DNA of 64,000 nucleotides from Flavobacterium gyeonganense. GTDB lineage: Bacteria > Bacteroidota > Bacteroidia > Flavobacteriales > Flavobacteriaceae. The notes under the pieces were generated by a model. That model was not told the origin of the DNA. It saw only the letters and a program-made list of their open reading frames with translations, and searched no databases. The translations under genes were made by a program, and so were the position numbers. Below are positions 26,667-36,446 of this stretch, one piece after another. Positions within the stretch are counted from its first letter, which is position 1, and each line of letters starts with the position of its first letter. The stretch covers positions 3,782,001-3,846,000 of the forward strand of contig NZ_CP121112.1 in assembly GCF_029625295.1 (NCBI RefSeq), given 5' to 3'.

Positions 26667-29402
26667 TTAAAAATTAAATCCAAGCCTTGCATAGTAATAT
26701 GCTCCACTGAATCCCATTTGCACAGCATCCCAGTAACCGCCGGCTTCCACCCAGTCATCTTGTTGGTCAGGATAAATATTTAGTAAGTTGTTGGCACCAA
26801 TACTTAATTTAGTGGATTTGCAAAGTTTAAAACCTAAAGTCAGATCGGTTACTATTTTGGCACCGTAAGTATCTGTAGCTGCTCTCTTTTGGTTAGCTAA
26901 TACCTGCTCATCAGTTTCAGAAGGAGCTGTTCTGTAATCTTCAGGATCTTCATCCATTTGATAATCTAATAGTTTTACTTCGCTGAATCTTGTAAATGCT
27001 AATCCTGCATCAAACCATTTTCTGCCGTAATTAAGGTTTAGGCCAAATTTATTTGGCGGAGCAGAAGCAAGTAAAAAGGCTTTGTCACGTTCTCCAAAAA
27101 ATGTTTTTTCTTCTAAAGCCCCATTTTTTACCTTATCGATTTTCATATCGTTGATGTTTCCGACTAAAGTTGCCCCAAATCTATTTTCGTTAATTGTTTT
27201 TTTCCAGGCTAAAACAATATCAAGACCTTTAGTTTTGGTATCTACACCATTTACAAAAAACTGCGCTTTATCAACACCAAGGTTATATTGAGTTGCATCA
27301 AAATAACCTGTTAATACAATTCTGTCTTTTACATTAATCAAGTAACCATCAACAGTGGCTGTAAAATCACCAAAATTAGCCGTAAAGCCTAAAGAAGCAT
27401 TTATGGCTTTTTCTTCATTTAATTTTTGAATTCCAAAGGCTTTTGTAACTTCACTATCATTTGGAGCTAATAATACTTCTGTTGCTCCTGCAGAACTAAA
27501 GTTGGTAAAACGTAAATTGTAATAAATCTGCGCTAAAGATGGAGCACGGAAACCTGTACTTACTGAACCTCTTAAATTAATTTTATCCGTAATTTTCAGG
27601 CGGGATGCTAATTTACCATTTATAGTACTTCCAAAATCACTGTAATTTTCAAAACGTACTGCGCCGCTAACCATAAAAGCCTTGGAAATATCTAATTCTA
27701 CATCACTATATAAAGAGAAGTTGTTACGATTTTTATTGACTTGATTGGCTGGACTATATCCAGGGAAACCCTGAGAACCTCCCGGTCTGGCAATAGTAGG
27801 GGATGAATCAGGATCTGTAGGATCATAATCAGGATTTGGAACCGTTGGAGGACTTTGAGTTGTTGGATCAGTAATCGGATTTCCATTTGTATCATAAGTT
27901 GCATAAGAACCCTCTTCTCCTGCAAAAATTTCAAATTGCTCCACTCTGAATTCTGTTCCAAAAGCTATGTTCAAGCCTTCAAGAATGTCCCCATAATTTT
28001 TAGAGACATCTAAATTTGTAGTGTTTTGAAGCAAACTATGGCCTCCGGCATCAAATTCTGTTGGAGAATTTTCTTCAAGTGAAGCATTTATAGTTCCTTT
28101 TATATCATAATGGAATTTGTTTTTTCCAAGTGTATTGCTGAAATCCCATTTCCAGCCTCCGGAAGTTTCGGTTCTGATTCCTGCAGCGATTGAGTTGTCA
28201 TTAATTTTTGAAGTAATCCTTGGGGTATAGCCTCCTGGATAAATTTCTTCTACCACTCTTTCGCCATCATTTCGGGTAAAGGCATAAGCATCGGTATTTC
28301 TAAAGTTACTTCCTCCAAAAGCATAAAATTGAGTTTTATCAGAAATTGGGACAGCCAGATTTACAAATAAATTTACCCCCTGAATAGAGGCTTCACCAAA
28401 CCCTTTTCTAAAATCAAAGCCAGGACGTAATGTTTTGTTTTTGTTTAAAAACTCTCCTGTTACATTCACGTAACCGCCCTTTGTACCGATTGGGACTCCG
28501 TAATTAGCAGATACTTTTACAGAACCGCCGTCAAAATCCTGATCTTTTCCAAAAGAATTCCCATTTCCGTTTTGATCTAACCGATACCCTTTTGTGTTTG
28601 CAGTACCTTCCGGAAAATCTCCTTTTGCATCGGTATTAAATGCTCCGTAAGTTATTGCACCGGTAAATTCTTTTACATTATCATTTGTAACAATATTGAT
28701 AACCCCGGCAATGGCATCTGAGCCATATTGTGCAGCAGCTCCATCTCTCAGGATTTCAATCCTTTTGATAGAAGCAGCCGGAATTGCATTTAAATCTGTT
28801 CCTGTATTCCCACGCCCGCGTGTTCCAAATAAATTAATTAAAGAAGATTGATGTCTTCTTTTTCCGTTAATCAAAACCAAAGTCTGATCTGGCCCCATCC
28901 CTCTTAAAGAAGCCGGATCAACGTGGTCAGCACCATCAGAACCAGATTGTTTGTTAGCATTAAATGACGGAGCGACATATTGAAGCAATTCATTAATTTC
29001 AAGTTTTCCACTTTGGGTAGTAACCTCTTTCACATTAATAACATCAATAGGAACAGCAGAATTTACAACAGTTCTTTTTGCGCTTCTCGAACCAACGACT
29101 ACAACATCGCTCAAAACCTGACCGCCGCTTTCGTCGAGGATAACCTCAATTTTACTGCCTGAAGCAGGCTTCTCTACAGCCGAGTAACCAACATAAGTAA
29201 AAATTAAAGTAGCGTCTTCTTTTACTTTAATACGAAATCCGCCTTCAAAATCGGTAGAGACACCGTTGGATGTTCCTTTTTCGACAACATTTACACCTGG
29301 TAAGGGTGCGCCTGACTTATCTTTAACTACACCGGAGACTTCTTTTTGTGCAAAAAGAAAAACTGAATTCATCAGAAATAAAAATAACACAATCTTTTTC
29401 AT
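26667..29402 (-). CDS. TonB-dependent receptor with carboxypeptidase-like N-domain
   Basis: 911 residues. After a signal peptide (to about 18) comes a carboxypeptidase-like domain (about 20-95: VSGVVKDKSGAPLPGVNV). The plug follows (about 110-240) with VINGKRR-like LVLINGKRRHQSS and IKRIEILRDGAAAQYGSDAIAGVINI, then a large barrel ending in YYARLGFNF with the terminal aromatic residue of outer-membrane proteins. It should import a ligand in a TonB-dependent way. No SusD partner adjoins it, so it is not a typical glycan-uptake SusC; a Pro/Asp-rich loop (PDYDPTDPDSS, about residue 505-530) is a probable extracellular insert. Siderophore, cobalamin or another small ligand is possible. It is monocistronic. 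Confidence 0.9.
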   Translation of the reverse strand: MKKIVLFLFLMNSVFLFAQKEVSGVVKDKSGAPLPGVNVVEKGTSNGVSTDFEGGFRIKVKEDATLIFTYVGYSAVEKPASGSKIEVILDESGGQVLSDVVVVGSRSAKRTVVNSAVPIDVINVKEVTTQSGKLEINELLQYVAPSFNANKQSGSDGADHVDPASLRGMGPDQTLVLINGKRRHQSSLINLFGTRGRGNTGTDLNAIPAASIKRIEILRDGAAAQYGSDAIAGVINIVTNDNVKEFTGAITYGAFNTDAKGDFPEGTANTKGYRLDQNGNGNSFGKDQDFDGGSVKVSANYGVPIGTKGGYVNVTGEFLNKNKTLRPGFDFRKGFGEASIQGVNLFVNLAVPISDKTQFYAFGGSNFRNTDAYAFTRNDGERVVEEIYPGGYTPRITSKINDNSIAAGIRTETSGGWKWDFSNTLGKNKFHYDIKGTINASLEENSPTEFDAGGHSLLQNTTNLDVSKNYGDILEGLNIAFGTEFRVEQFEIFAGEEGSYATYDTNGNPITDPTTQSPPTVPNPDYDPTDPDSSPTIARPGGSQGFPGYSPANQVNKNRNNFSLYSDVELDISKAFMVSGAVRFENYSDFGSTINGKLASRLKITDKINLRGSVSTGFRAPSLAQIYYNLRFTNFSSAGATEVLLAPNDSEVTKAFGIQKLNEEKAINASLGFTANFGDFTATVDGYLINVKDRIVLTGYFDATQYNLGVDKAQFFVNGVDTKTKGLDIVLAWKKTINENRFGATLVGNINDMKIDKVKNGALEEKTFFGERDKAFLLASAPPNKFGLNLNYGRKWFDAGLAFTRFSEVKLLDYQMDEDPEDYRTAPSETDEQVLANQKRAATDTYGAKIVTDLTLGFKLCKSTKLSIGANNLLNIYPDQQDDWVEAGGYWDAVQMGFSGAYYYARLGFNF

Positions 29403-29555
29403 AGTTGGTTTGATTTTTTGGTTTGTTTTGGTTTGTTGTTTGTATAAAATTAATGTTTTTTAACAAAATGGTAACAAAAAGTTTAAAAATTTCAATGTTA
29501 CCTATAATAAATACATTAATACACATTTTTGATTCAATCAAGAGTTATTAAATCT

Positions 29556-29563
29556 TATATTTG
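29556..29563 (+). promoter_or_regulatory. candidate -7 box upstream of ychF
   Basis: TATATTTG matches TAnnTTTG. A TTTG lies upstream but with a 24-base spacer, so the -33 match is weak. The leader would be about 125 bases. Confidence 0.4.
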
Positions 29564-29692
29564 CAAAATTTTTATGCTAAAAAATATCAGTTTGGCAAAA
29601 AGTAGACAAACAAATAATTCATAAAGGATTAAAGTACAAGCAAAAGCATCCCCTGAATAAAAAGGGCTAATAAAATAAATAGAAACAAACAG

Positions 29693-30787
29693 ATGAAAGC
29701 AGGAATTGTAGGATTGCCAAATGTTGGAAAATCAACATTATTTAATTGTTTATCTAATGCAAAAGCGCAAAGTGCCAATTTTCCGTTTTGTACAATCGAA
29801 CCGAATATTGGAGTGGTAAACGTTCCGGATCCAAGAATCAATAAATTGGAAGAATTGGTAAAACCAGAGCGTGTACAAATGGCAACGGTAGATATCGTAG
29901 ATATTGCAGGTTTGGTAAAAGGCGCAAGTAAAGGTGAAGGTCTTGGAAACCAGTTTTTAGGAAACATTAGAGAGTGTAACGCTATCATTCATGTACTGCG
30001 TTGTTTCGACAATGATAATATCGTACACGTAGACGGAAACGTAAACCCAATTCGTGACAAAGAAACGATCGATATCGAATTGCAGTTAAAAGATTTAGAA
30101 ACAATCGAAAAACGTCTGGAAAAGGTAAAACGTGCTGCAAAAACAGGAAATAAAGAAGCTCAGACAGAAGAGGCTTTATTAAACCGAATCAGGGAAGCAT
30201 TATTGCAGGCAAAATCTGCCAGAACAATTATTCCTCAAAATAATGACGAAGAAGTTCTTATGGAGGGATTTCAGTTAATTACTGCAAAACCGGTTTTATA
30301 TGTTTGTAATGTTGACGAAAGTTCTGCAGTAAGCGGCAACAAATATGTGGATCAGGTTCGTGAATTAGTAAAAGATGAAGATGCTGAGGTTATTATCCTT
30401 TCAGTAGGAGCAGAGGCTGATATTACAGAATTAGAAAGCTATGAAGAGCGTCAGGTTTTCCTTGAAGATATGGGATTGACGGAGCCGGGAGCCTCTGTTT
30501 TAATTCGTGCAGCTTACAAACTTTTAAAACAACAAACGTATTTTACAGCGGGTGTAAAAGAAGTTCGTGCCTGGACCATCAATATTGGAGCAACTGCGCC
30601 TCAGGCAGCGGGAGTTATCCATACGGATTTCGAAAAAGGATTTATCCGTGCAGAAGTTATTTCTTATGAGGATTACGTTCAGTACGGTTCTGAGGCAAAA
30701 GCTAAAGAAGCAGGAAAATTCAAAGTTGAAGGAAAAGAATATATAGTAAAAGATGGTGATGTAATGCATTTCCGTTTTAACGTATAA
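29693..30787 (+). CDS. ychF: redox-regulated ribosome-binding ATPase YchF
   Basis: 364 residues, full length for YchF/OLA1. It has the P-loop GLPNVGKST (7-15), the G3 motif DIAGLVKGASKGEGLGN, the altered G4 motif (NVDE in VCNVDESS instead of NKxD, which gives ATP preference), a coiled-coil insertion around 130-175 and a C-terminal TGS domain with RAWTINIGATAPQAAGVIHTDFEKGF. YchF binds ribosomes and affects translation and oxidative-stress responses. The gene has its own -7 box and terminator and is therefore probably monocistronic. Confidence 0.97.
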   Translation: MKAGIVGLPNVGKSTLFNCLSNAKAQSANFPFCTIEPNIGVVNVPDPRINKLEELVKPERVQMATVDIVDIAGLVKGASKGEGLGNQFLGNIRECNAIIHVLRCFDNDNIVHVDGNVNPIRDKETIDIELQLKDLETIEKRLEKVKRAAKTGNKEAQTEEALLNRIREALLQAKSARTIIPQNNDEEVLMEGFQLITAKPVLYVCNVDESSAVSGNKYVDQVRELVKDEDAEVIILSVGAEADITELESYEERQVFLEDMGLTEPGASVLIRAAYKLLKQQTYFTAGVKEVRAWTINIGATAPQAAGVIHTDFEKGFIRAEVISYEDYVQYGSEAKAKEAGKFKVEGKEYIVKDGDVMHFRFNV

Positions 30788-30826
30788 TCTTTATAGAAAA
30801 TAGAACAAAGAAGAAAGAAAATAGAG

Positions 30827-30857
30827 AAAACCGCTGGATAAATTCAGCGGTTTTTTT
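30827..30857 (+). terminator. intrinsic terminator after ychF
   Basis: A perfect 10-bp stem (30827-30836 with 30845-30854) with an eight-base loop runs into seven Ts. Confidence 0.9.
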
Positions 30858-30929
30858 ATGTTTTAATTAGAGAAAAGAAGAATCAGTTTTAATCTGCAAA
30901 ATCTGAGGGTAAAATAAAATATTAAGTAC

Positions 30930-31055
30930 CTATTTCCAGCTTTCCATTTCAAGATTTTTTCCAAATTTATTTTTTTGCCAGGCAATAAAAAGAGCTTCTT
31001 CCAGTCGCTTTTTTATCACCGCAAAAAATATAAATTCAAAAAAAATGCTTTCCAT
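30930..31055 (-). CDS. possible 41-residue small protein
   Basis: Inside the 409-base interval between ychF and the TIGR02117 gene a minus-strand frame runs from ATG 31055 to TAG 30930. It encodes 41 residues: a hydrophobic start (MESIFFEFIFFAVIKKR) and a charged amphipathic tail (EEALFIAWQKNKFGKNLEMESWK split across the middle). The composition is protein-like and unlike random AT-rich sequence, but no family is recognised and no promoter or terminator was found. It might equally be the remnant of a longer gene. The rest of the interval holds only the ychF terminator and AT-rich sequence. Confidence 0.3.
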   Translation of the reverse strand: MESIFFEFIFFAVIKKRLEEALFIAWQKNKFGKNLEMESWK

Positions 31056-31196
31056 TGCAATCTGGGGTAATCAGTAAAATGGAGAAGTTTTTGTTTTAAA
31101 AGATAAAAAAGAAAACAAAAATTGAAACTAAAAAAAATTGGCTCAAAAATTGGTTAAAGAAAAATCAACCAATAACTAAATCTAAAATCAATCAAA

Positions 31197-31874
31197 ATGC
31201 TAAAAAAAACTTTCAAATTTATCGGGTGGACACTTTTCGGAATTTTCGCTTTTGTTGCGTTATATATTTCATCAGTTCTTTTAATTTCAAAAATCACCGT
31301 GAATTCTGATATCGCCGCTGTAGAAGAACAAAATGCTATTCCAATTTATATTCTTTCCAACGGTGTTCACACAGATATTGTGGTTCCCGTTAAAAACGAA
31401 ATAAAAGACTGGCGAAACCAAATCCAGTTCAGTCAGACACAATCAAAGGATTCTTTGATGAACTATATCGCTTTTGGCTGGGGAGATAAAGGTTTTTATC
31501 TGGATACGCCTGAATGGTCAGATTTAAAAGCAAGTACGGCCTTAAAAGCCGCATTTGGTGTAAGTTCATCCGCAATGCATACCACATTTTTTAAACAGTT
31601 AAAAGAAGGAGATGACTGCAAACGCATTCTGATTTCAAAAGAAAACTATCAAAATCTGGTAACTTACATTTCAGGGAGTTTCAGCGATTCTGTTCATCCA
31701 AAATGGATTGAAGGGCACAGTTACGGAAAAAAAGATGCTTTTTACGAAGCAAAAGGAAGTTACAGTCTTTTTTATACCTGCAATACCTGGGCAAACAATG
31801 CTTTAAAAGCCGCAAACCAAAAAGCTAGTTTATGGACGGTTTATGATAAAGGGATTTTCTATCATTATAAATAA
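31197..31874 (+). CDS. TIGR02117 family protein (DUF2459)
   Basis: 225 residues with one N-terminal membrane segment (about 9-31). The rest matches TIGR02117/DUF2459: IYILSNGVHTDIVVPV near 50, FGWGDKGFYLDTPEW near 98, AMHTTFF, and SLFYTCNTWANNALKAA near the C-terminus. The conserved His and Cys (HTD, YTCNTW) resemble a Cys-His hydrolase of the NlpC/P60-like kind, and the bulk of the protein should be periplasmic. The function is not established; in some bacteria family members lie near polyhydroxyalkanoate or urease genes, which does not apply here. It is preceded by an AT-rich leader and followed by the BrkB gene after 92 bases. Confidence 0.85.
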   Translation: MLKKTFKFIGWTLFGIFAFVALYISSVLLISKITVNSDIAAVEEQNAIPIYILSNGVHTDIVVPVKNEIKDWRNQIQFSQTQSKDSLMNYIAFGWGDKGFYLDTPEWSDLKASTALKAAFGVSSSAMHTTFFKQLKEGDDCKRILISKENYQNLVTYISGSFSDSVHPKWIEGHSYGKKDAFYEAKGSYSLFYTCNTWANNALKAANQKASLWTVYDKGIFYHYK

Positions 31875-31966
31875 TCTACATGGCAAAAATGTAAAATTCA
31901 ATTAAAAATCAGAAATCGAATATTTTTATTATTCTTTAAATTTGAGAGAATATCAAAAATCAGCAA

Positions 31967-32881
31967 ATGAATAATCAAAATATTTTATCAAAATCCTGGT
32001 ATCTGCTAAAAAGAACTTTTTTAGAATTTATAGAAGATGACGCTATAAAATTGAGTGCTGCTTTATCGTATTACACTATTTTCGCATTACCGCCATTATT
32101 GATTATTATTATCACCATTTGTGGTTTCTTTTTTGGAGAAGAGGCAGTAACGGGACAGTTATATGGCCAGATAAATGAACTGGTTGGAAACAATGCCGCT
32201 AAACAAATTCAGGAAGCAATCAAAAATGTGCAACTTTCAGACAGTAATGTTTTTGTAACAGTTTTTGGTGTGATTATGCTGCTTATAGGGGCTTCAGGAG
32301 TTTTTGCTGAGATTCAGAGCTCTATTAATTATATATGGGGATTGCGCGCAAAACCGAATAAAGGTTTACGAAAATTTATTCAAAACCGGCTGATGTCGTT
32401 TTCGATGATAGTCTCAGTAGGGTTTTTAATGCTGGTTAGTTTAATACTTAATGCCACTTTGGACATTTTGAATGCCAGGTTAAAGATTTATTTCCCTGAA
32501 AGTACTGTTTATCTATTTTATGTTATCAATATTTTAATCGTTTTAGGAAGTATCGCGCTTCTTTTTGCTATTATTTTCAGAACATTGCCTGACGGAAATA
32601 TAAAATGGAAAGATGCCTTTATTGGTGCCGGATTTACCTCAATTCTATTTATGATTGGTAAGTTCGCTATCGGGTTTTACTTAGGTAGTTCTACCATTGC
32701 AAACGTTTATGGCGCTGCTGGATCAGTAGTTATCATATTAGTTTGGGTATATTATTCGGCTATTATATTATATTTTGGGGCAGAGTTTACCAAAGTTTAT
32801 GCGAAAACTTTTGGCGGTAATATTGCTCCTAACGATTATTCGGTAGAAATTAAGAAAGAAATTTTAGAAGTATCTCAATAA
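31967..32881 (+). CDS. YihY/BrkB family membrane protein
   Basis: 304 residues of the YihY/virulence factor BrkB family. It has the conserved N-terminal segment LSAALSYYTIFALPPLLII, six membrane segments (about 35-57, 95-118, 140-162, 180-204, 218-240, 250-275), the LRAKPNKGLRKFIQNR loop and YGAAGSVVIILVWVYYSAIILYFGAEFTKVY near the end (given here in part as family landmarks). Despite older names (RNase BN), the family is an inner-membrane protein of uncertain function, possibly transport of lipids or small molecules. A TAAATTTG box at 31937-31944 may drive it. A hairpin just after the stop separates it from the convergent peroxidase gene. Confidence 0.9.
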   Translation: MNNQNILSKSWYLLKRTFLEFIEDDAIKLSAALSYYTIFALPPLLIIIITICGFFFGEEAVTGQLYGQINELVGNNAAKQIQEAIKNVQLSDSNVFVTVFGVIMLLIGASGVFAEIQSSINYIWGLRAKPNKGLRKFIQNRLMSFSMIVSVGFLMLVSLILNATLDILNARLKIYFPESTVYLFYVINILIVLGSIALLFAIIFRTLPDGNIKWKDAFIGAGFTSILFMIGKFAIGFYLGSSTIANVYGAAGSVVIILVWVYYSAIILYFGAEFTKVYAKTFGGNIAPNDYSVEIKKEILEVSQ

Positions 32882-32910
32882 AAAAACTGGGTGCATATTT
32901 GACACCCAGT
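32881..32910 (-). terminator. intrinsic terminator of the peroxidase gene
   Basis: A perfect 8-bp stem (32886-32893 with 32903-32910) is followed, on the minus strand, by a six-T run. It lies 14 bases after the peroxidase stop. Confidence 0.7.
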
Positions 32911-32923
32911 GTATTCTTATAAG

Positions 32924-34734
32924 TTATTGATATTTTTGATCAGTCAGGGTTTTCATAAACGCCACCAAAGCAGATTCCTCTTTTTTGGTTAGCTTAAGCT
33001 GGTCAAAAGGAAGGGTTTGATTCTCGACTGGGTAACCTAAACCTTTTCCGCCTCCTTTATTATAAAAATCAACAACTTCTTCTAATGTGGTAAATACGCC
33101 GTTGTGCATATAAGGCGCAGTTTTGGCTACATTTCGAATAGAAGGCGTTTTAAAGGCATTTTTAAGCTGATCCATTTTAAACTGATTGTATTTCCCCAAA
33201 TCCGGACTTATTTCTTTTGCGGTTTTATCTTTTGGTGTTCCAATTACTTCCTGTTCGGTTTTACTGTAATTTGGAGGCACAGTTCCGTTAAATAAAGGAA
33301 TAAAGTGACAGGTTGCACACTTTGCTTTACCTGCAAAAAGATTAAATCCGAGTTTTTCTTCTTCACTAAAATTATTTGATTCGCCTCTCATATATACATC
33401 AAATCTGGAATCAAAATCATTCAGTGAACGGATATAAGATGCGATAGCATTCTGCAATTGCCATTCTTCGATTTTATTGTTTTTAGGAAAAGCCTTTTCA
33501 AATAAAGATTTATACTTCTTATCTTTATTGATTAAAGGAATAATCTGACTAAACGAACCATGCATTTCCTTTTCGTTTTGCACAACGTCTACGCTTTGCT
33601 TTTCTAAATCGATCTGTCTTAAATCCCAAAATAATGCATTTTGTAAACCGGCATAAGTTAGGGTTGGGGTATTTCTCGGCAAATCGAATCCGTCTAAAGA
33701 AAGATTTGTTTTTCGTCCGTCTGTAAACGCTTTTTCAGGAATATGGCAGGTTGCACAGCTTCTTTTTGATCTTTTGAAATGGTAGTGTCATAAAATAATT
33801 GATTGCCTAAAGCAACTTTATCCTCTGAATAGGCATATTCTGTTGACGGAATAAAAGCATTAACATTAAAAGCGTTTTTTTCAAAAAGAGTATCAGTATT
33901 TGGATTGATTGCACTGTTTTTATTGATATTCGCAATATTGTTTTGCTTTTGCAATTCAAAAACTGTTTTCGAAATTATATTCAGATAGTCTTTAATGAAT
34001 GTGGCTCTGTCAAAAGTATTAAAGACATTGTTTTTACAACAATATGAAATACTCTTTGAAATTGTCTTTTTTAATTTTGACTTTAAACCGATGGATTCCT
34101 TAGAATTACTTTTGCAGGTTTTTAAAACGATTGTTTGAATCGAAGCAAGGGCAGGAGCAACTTCATTTATTGATTCCTGAGCTATGGGCGAATCAAAACC
34201 TGTGATTCCTAATATCAAAATTCGGTAAACCTCAAATCGGGCGGCATCGATGATATGTTTTTCTTCAATGCTTATTGCATCTAAGTGTTGTTTTACCTGT
34301 GCAATATTAGCACGCATTATTGCTATTTCACGAATCAGATCTGTTTTATTAGTAATTTCGTATTTAGGAAAAATCAGTTCTTCGATAACCTGAAAGCCAT
34401 TTGGAGGCAAAAATTTATTCTCTTCGACTTCAAGCTCATCCAAAGCGGGACCATTAATAAATCTGGCTGTTTCAGGTACAAAATACTCAACTGCCCATTC
34501 TGTTTTTTTGTATAAAACTCTCGTTTCCTTAAAATAATCCTGAATTTTTTTGGAATCTTTTTCGTTTTCAGCAAGCTTTTTGAAAAGTACTATTTTGTTT
34601 TCAAGTTTTTCCAGGTCAATCAAAAGATCCTGCTTAACAGAAGTTTCAGTTTTTTCTTTTGTACAGCTGGTAAAAAAAGTAAGAAAAGAGAAAAGAATAG
34701 GAAAAAATATATTTTTGATAAAATCAATTTTCAT
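32924..34734 (-). pseudogene. cytochrome-c peroxidase (diheme) with imelysin-like N-domain, frameshifted in an A5 tract
   Basis: Two frames (33694-34734 and 32924-33682) form one product of about 603 residues. It begins with a lipoprotein signal (TFFTSC, Cys24). A helical region of about 250 residues follows, with RFINGPALDEL and PNGFQVIEELIFP, recalling imelysin/EfeO-type domains. From about 310 it is a MauG/CCP diheme peroxidase: LGNQLFYDTTISKDQ, then CATCH, and a second KCATCHFIPLF in the 3' part, with the distal PSIRNVAKTAPYMHNG. The first CATCH is readable only if one base is added to the A5 tract read from 33763-33767. Predicted role: periplasmic hydrogen peroxide reduction or a related oxidation. 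It follows the PhoX-like gene, separated by a terminator. Confidence 0.85.
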
Positions 34735-34755
34735 TGTAGGATACTTTAATAAATA

Positions 34756-34790
34756 GCAAAAACAATCCAGTAGAAAACTGGATTGTTTTT
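34756..34790 (-). terminator. intrinsic terminator after the PhoX-like gene
   Basis: A perfect 13-bp stem (34758-34770 with 34778-34790) with a seven-base loop; the stem base supplies a run of five Ts on either strand. It lies 19 bases after the PhoX-like stop. Confidence 0.85.
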
Positions 34791-34808
34791 GTTGTAATTG
34801 TGGTAAAA

Positions 34809-36284
34809 TTATCTTTGTACGTTACGAATAATTACGGTTTGGCCTCCTTCTTTATTTGTACTCACTCCTGAACCATCAGCATTTTTGAATGTATCATTTT
34901 GCCAGGTATGAGCGTGAATATTCAATGTAAAAGTATTTGGAACACCAATAACATCAGATATATCTTCCATGGCTCCATATTCCCAGCTTCCAAATCTCAT
35001 TTCGCCAGATTGGTTGTATAATGAATTCCATGCAGCGTCTGTACGTTTATGGTTCATGGTTAACCATGGTTTATTTGTTTTGGAAGCAATATTATATTGC
35101 CAGATGTAAGAGTCATGTTTGGCATCTGCATAATAACTATCACCATCTTCCTGAATGTAAACATAATTTTCAGTTACACAAAGGTTATCCGGATTAATAA
35201 CGCCTGTGCCTGGTGTAGAATCACCTTCAACCACTAGCTCAAGTTTTCCTTTTAACGGATCTTTTTCATCCAAAACTAATTTATATACTCTTCCCCACAT
35301 AGTATAGCCTTCAACAGGAGTAGTTCCGTTTGAAGACTGACCTGTAGCTGTAAAATAAACTTCTCTGTTGTTTTTTGCTGATCCTTTTCTGTAGTCGATA
35401 TCCTCTACTCTTGAAAAACGGATTGCTTTTAAATCGTTTACAGTAGTATTGATTTCAGCTCCGGTTATATTTTTGGCATTCGGAATTTCAACAAATGATA
35501 CATCGAAAGAATTTCCAACAGTCATTGTAGTTTCTACCTGAACGTTGTCATTTCTTTTTAAAGCATATAATTTTCCGTTATTCAAATCACCAACTGTAGA
35601 AACGTACATAATAACCTGACCGGCACTTGCATGTGATGCTGCATACGATTGATCTTCACCCATGATAATGACACTTTTGCCTGGATAAGCTTGTTTTGTC
35701 AACGGAACAGCATTTTCCATACTCGCTTTTCCTAAAGCAGGTAAAACCCTGTCTTTTCTATTTTTATCAGTTGTTGGTGCAAGTGGGTTAATACCGTGAA
35801 CCATACTTTCCTGTCCGCTTTCCCCGGCAGTTAAAAATATAGGCCCAAAACCATGAATTTCAGGCGTAGCTAAAGTTGCGGAACAAAGTCTCGTTTGTCC
35901 TCCTACAGCATCCACAATATAGTCACCTTTTACAGGTTTTAAAGTTTTGTCAAAATAGACTCTAGAAACTGATTGTATGATTTCGTGATTGGTAATCATT
36001 ACATAACCATCACCGTTTGGATTTTTCATGAATCCTGCACCATCCGGCTGACCAGCATAAATGAAAGAAGGACTTTCCGGTAATATATCAGTTGTAGAGA
36101 TTAAGGTTGAAATTTGCAGATTTTCGAACCCAGGCTGAGCTACTACAAATGCAGGAACTTTTGATTTTGTTGTAAAATCAATGTTTTTGTTTGTTTTGTC
36201 ACCCTCATCGTCATTTTGACAACTCATTACAGAAATTCCTGTAATTCCAAGTAAGGCAATAGATTTTAAAAAATTAAATTTCAT
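34809..36284 (-). CDS. PhoX-like (DUF839) lipoprotein
   Basis: 491 residues with a lipoprotein signal ending in ISVMSC (Cys22). The remainder resembles the PhoX/DUF839 propeller: GYVMITNHE near 95, FSRVEDIDYR, VYFTATGQ, and STPGTGVINPDNLCVT followed by an acidic EDGDSYY. In PhoX the pattern of Glu and Asn-rich loops binds iron and calcium and hydrolyses phosphate monoesters; enough landmarks are present to name the family but not to prove phosphatase activity. As a lipoprotein it should sit on a membrane facing the periplasm or surface. No Pho-box search was possible. It precedes the peroxidase gene. Confidence 0.7.
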   Translation of the reverse strand: MKFNFLKSIALLGITGISVMSCQNDDEGDKTNKNIDFTTKSKVPAFVVAQPGFENLQISTLISTTDILPESPSFIYAGQPDGAGFMKNPNGDGYVMITNHEIIQSVSRVYFDKTLKPVKGDYIVDAVGGQTRLCSATLATPEIHGFGPIFLTAGESGQESMVHGINPLAPTTDKNRKDRVLPALGKASMENAVPLTKQAYPGKSVIIMGEDQSYAASHASAGQVIMYVSTVGDLNNGKLYALKRNDNVQVETTMTVGNSFDVSFVEIPNAKNITGAEINTTVNDLKAIRFSRVEDIDYRKGSAKNNREVYFTATGQSSNGTTPVEGYTMWGRVYKLVLDEKDPLKGKLELVVEGDSTPGTGVINPDNLCVTENYVYIQEDGDSYYADAKHDSYIWQYNIASKTNKPWLTMNHKRTDAAWNSLYNQSGEMRFGSWEYGAMEDISDVIGVPNTFTLNIHAHTWQNDTFKNADGSGVSTNKEGGQTVIIRNVQR

Positions 36285-36446
36285 AACTGTTTTTTGTTTT
36301 TTTTGATTGAAGCAAAGCTATCTACGAAAAACAAAATGTATGTTAACTAAATTTTTTAAAATTGCTAATAAATAATAGGGTATATATTACGAAATGGTAA
36401 AATTGTATTCACAATGTAAATTTAAGCTTCACAAAATATTCTTAAA

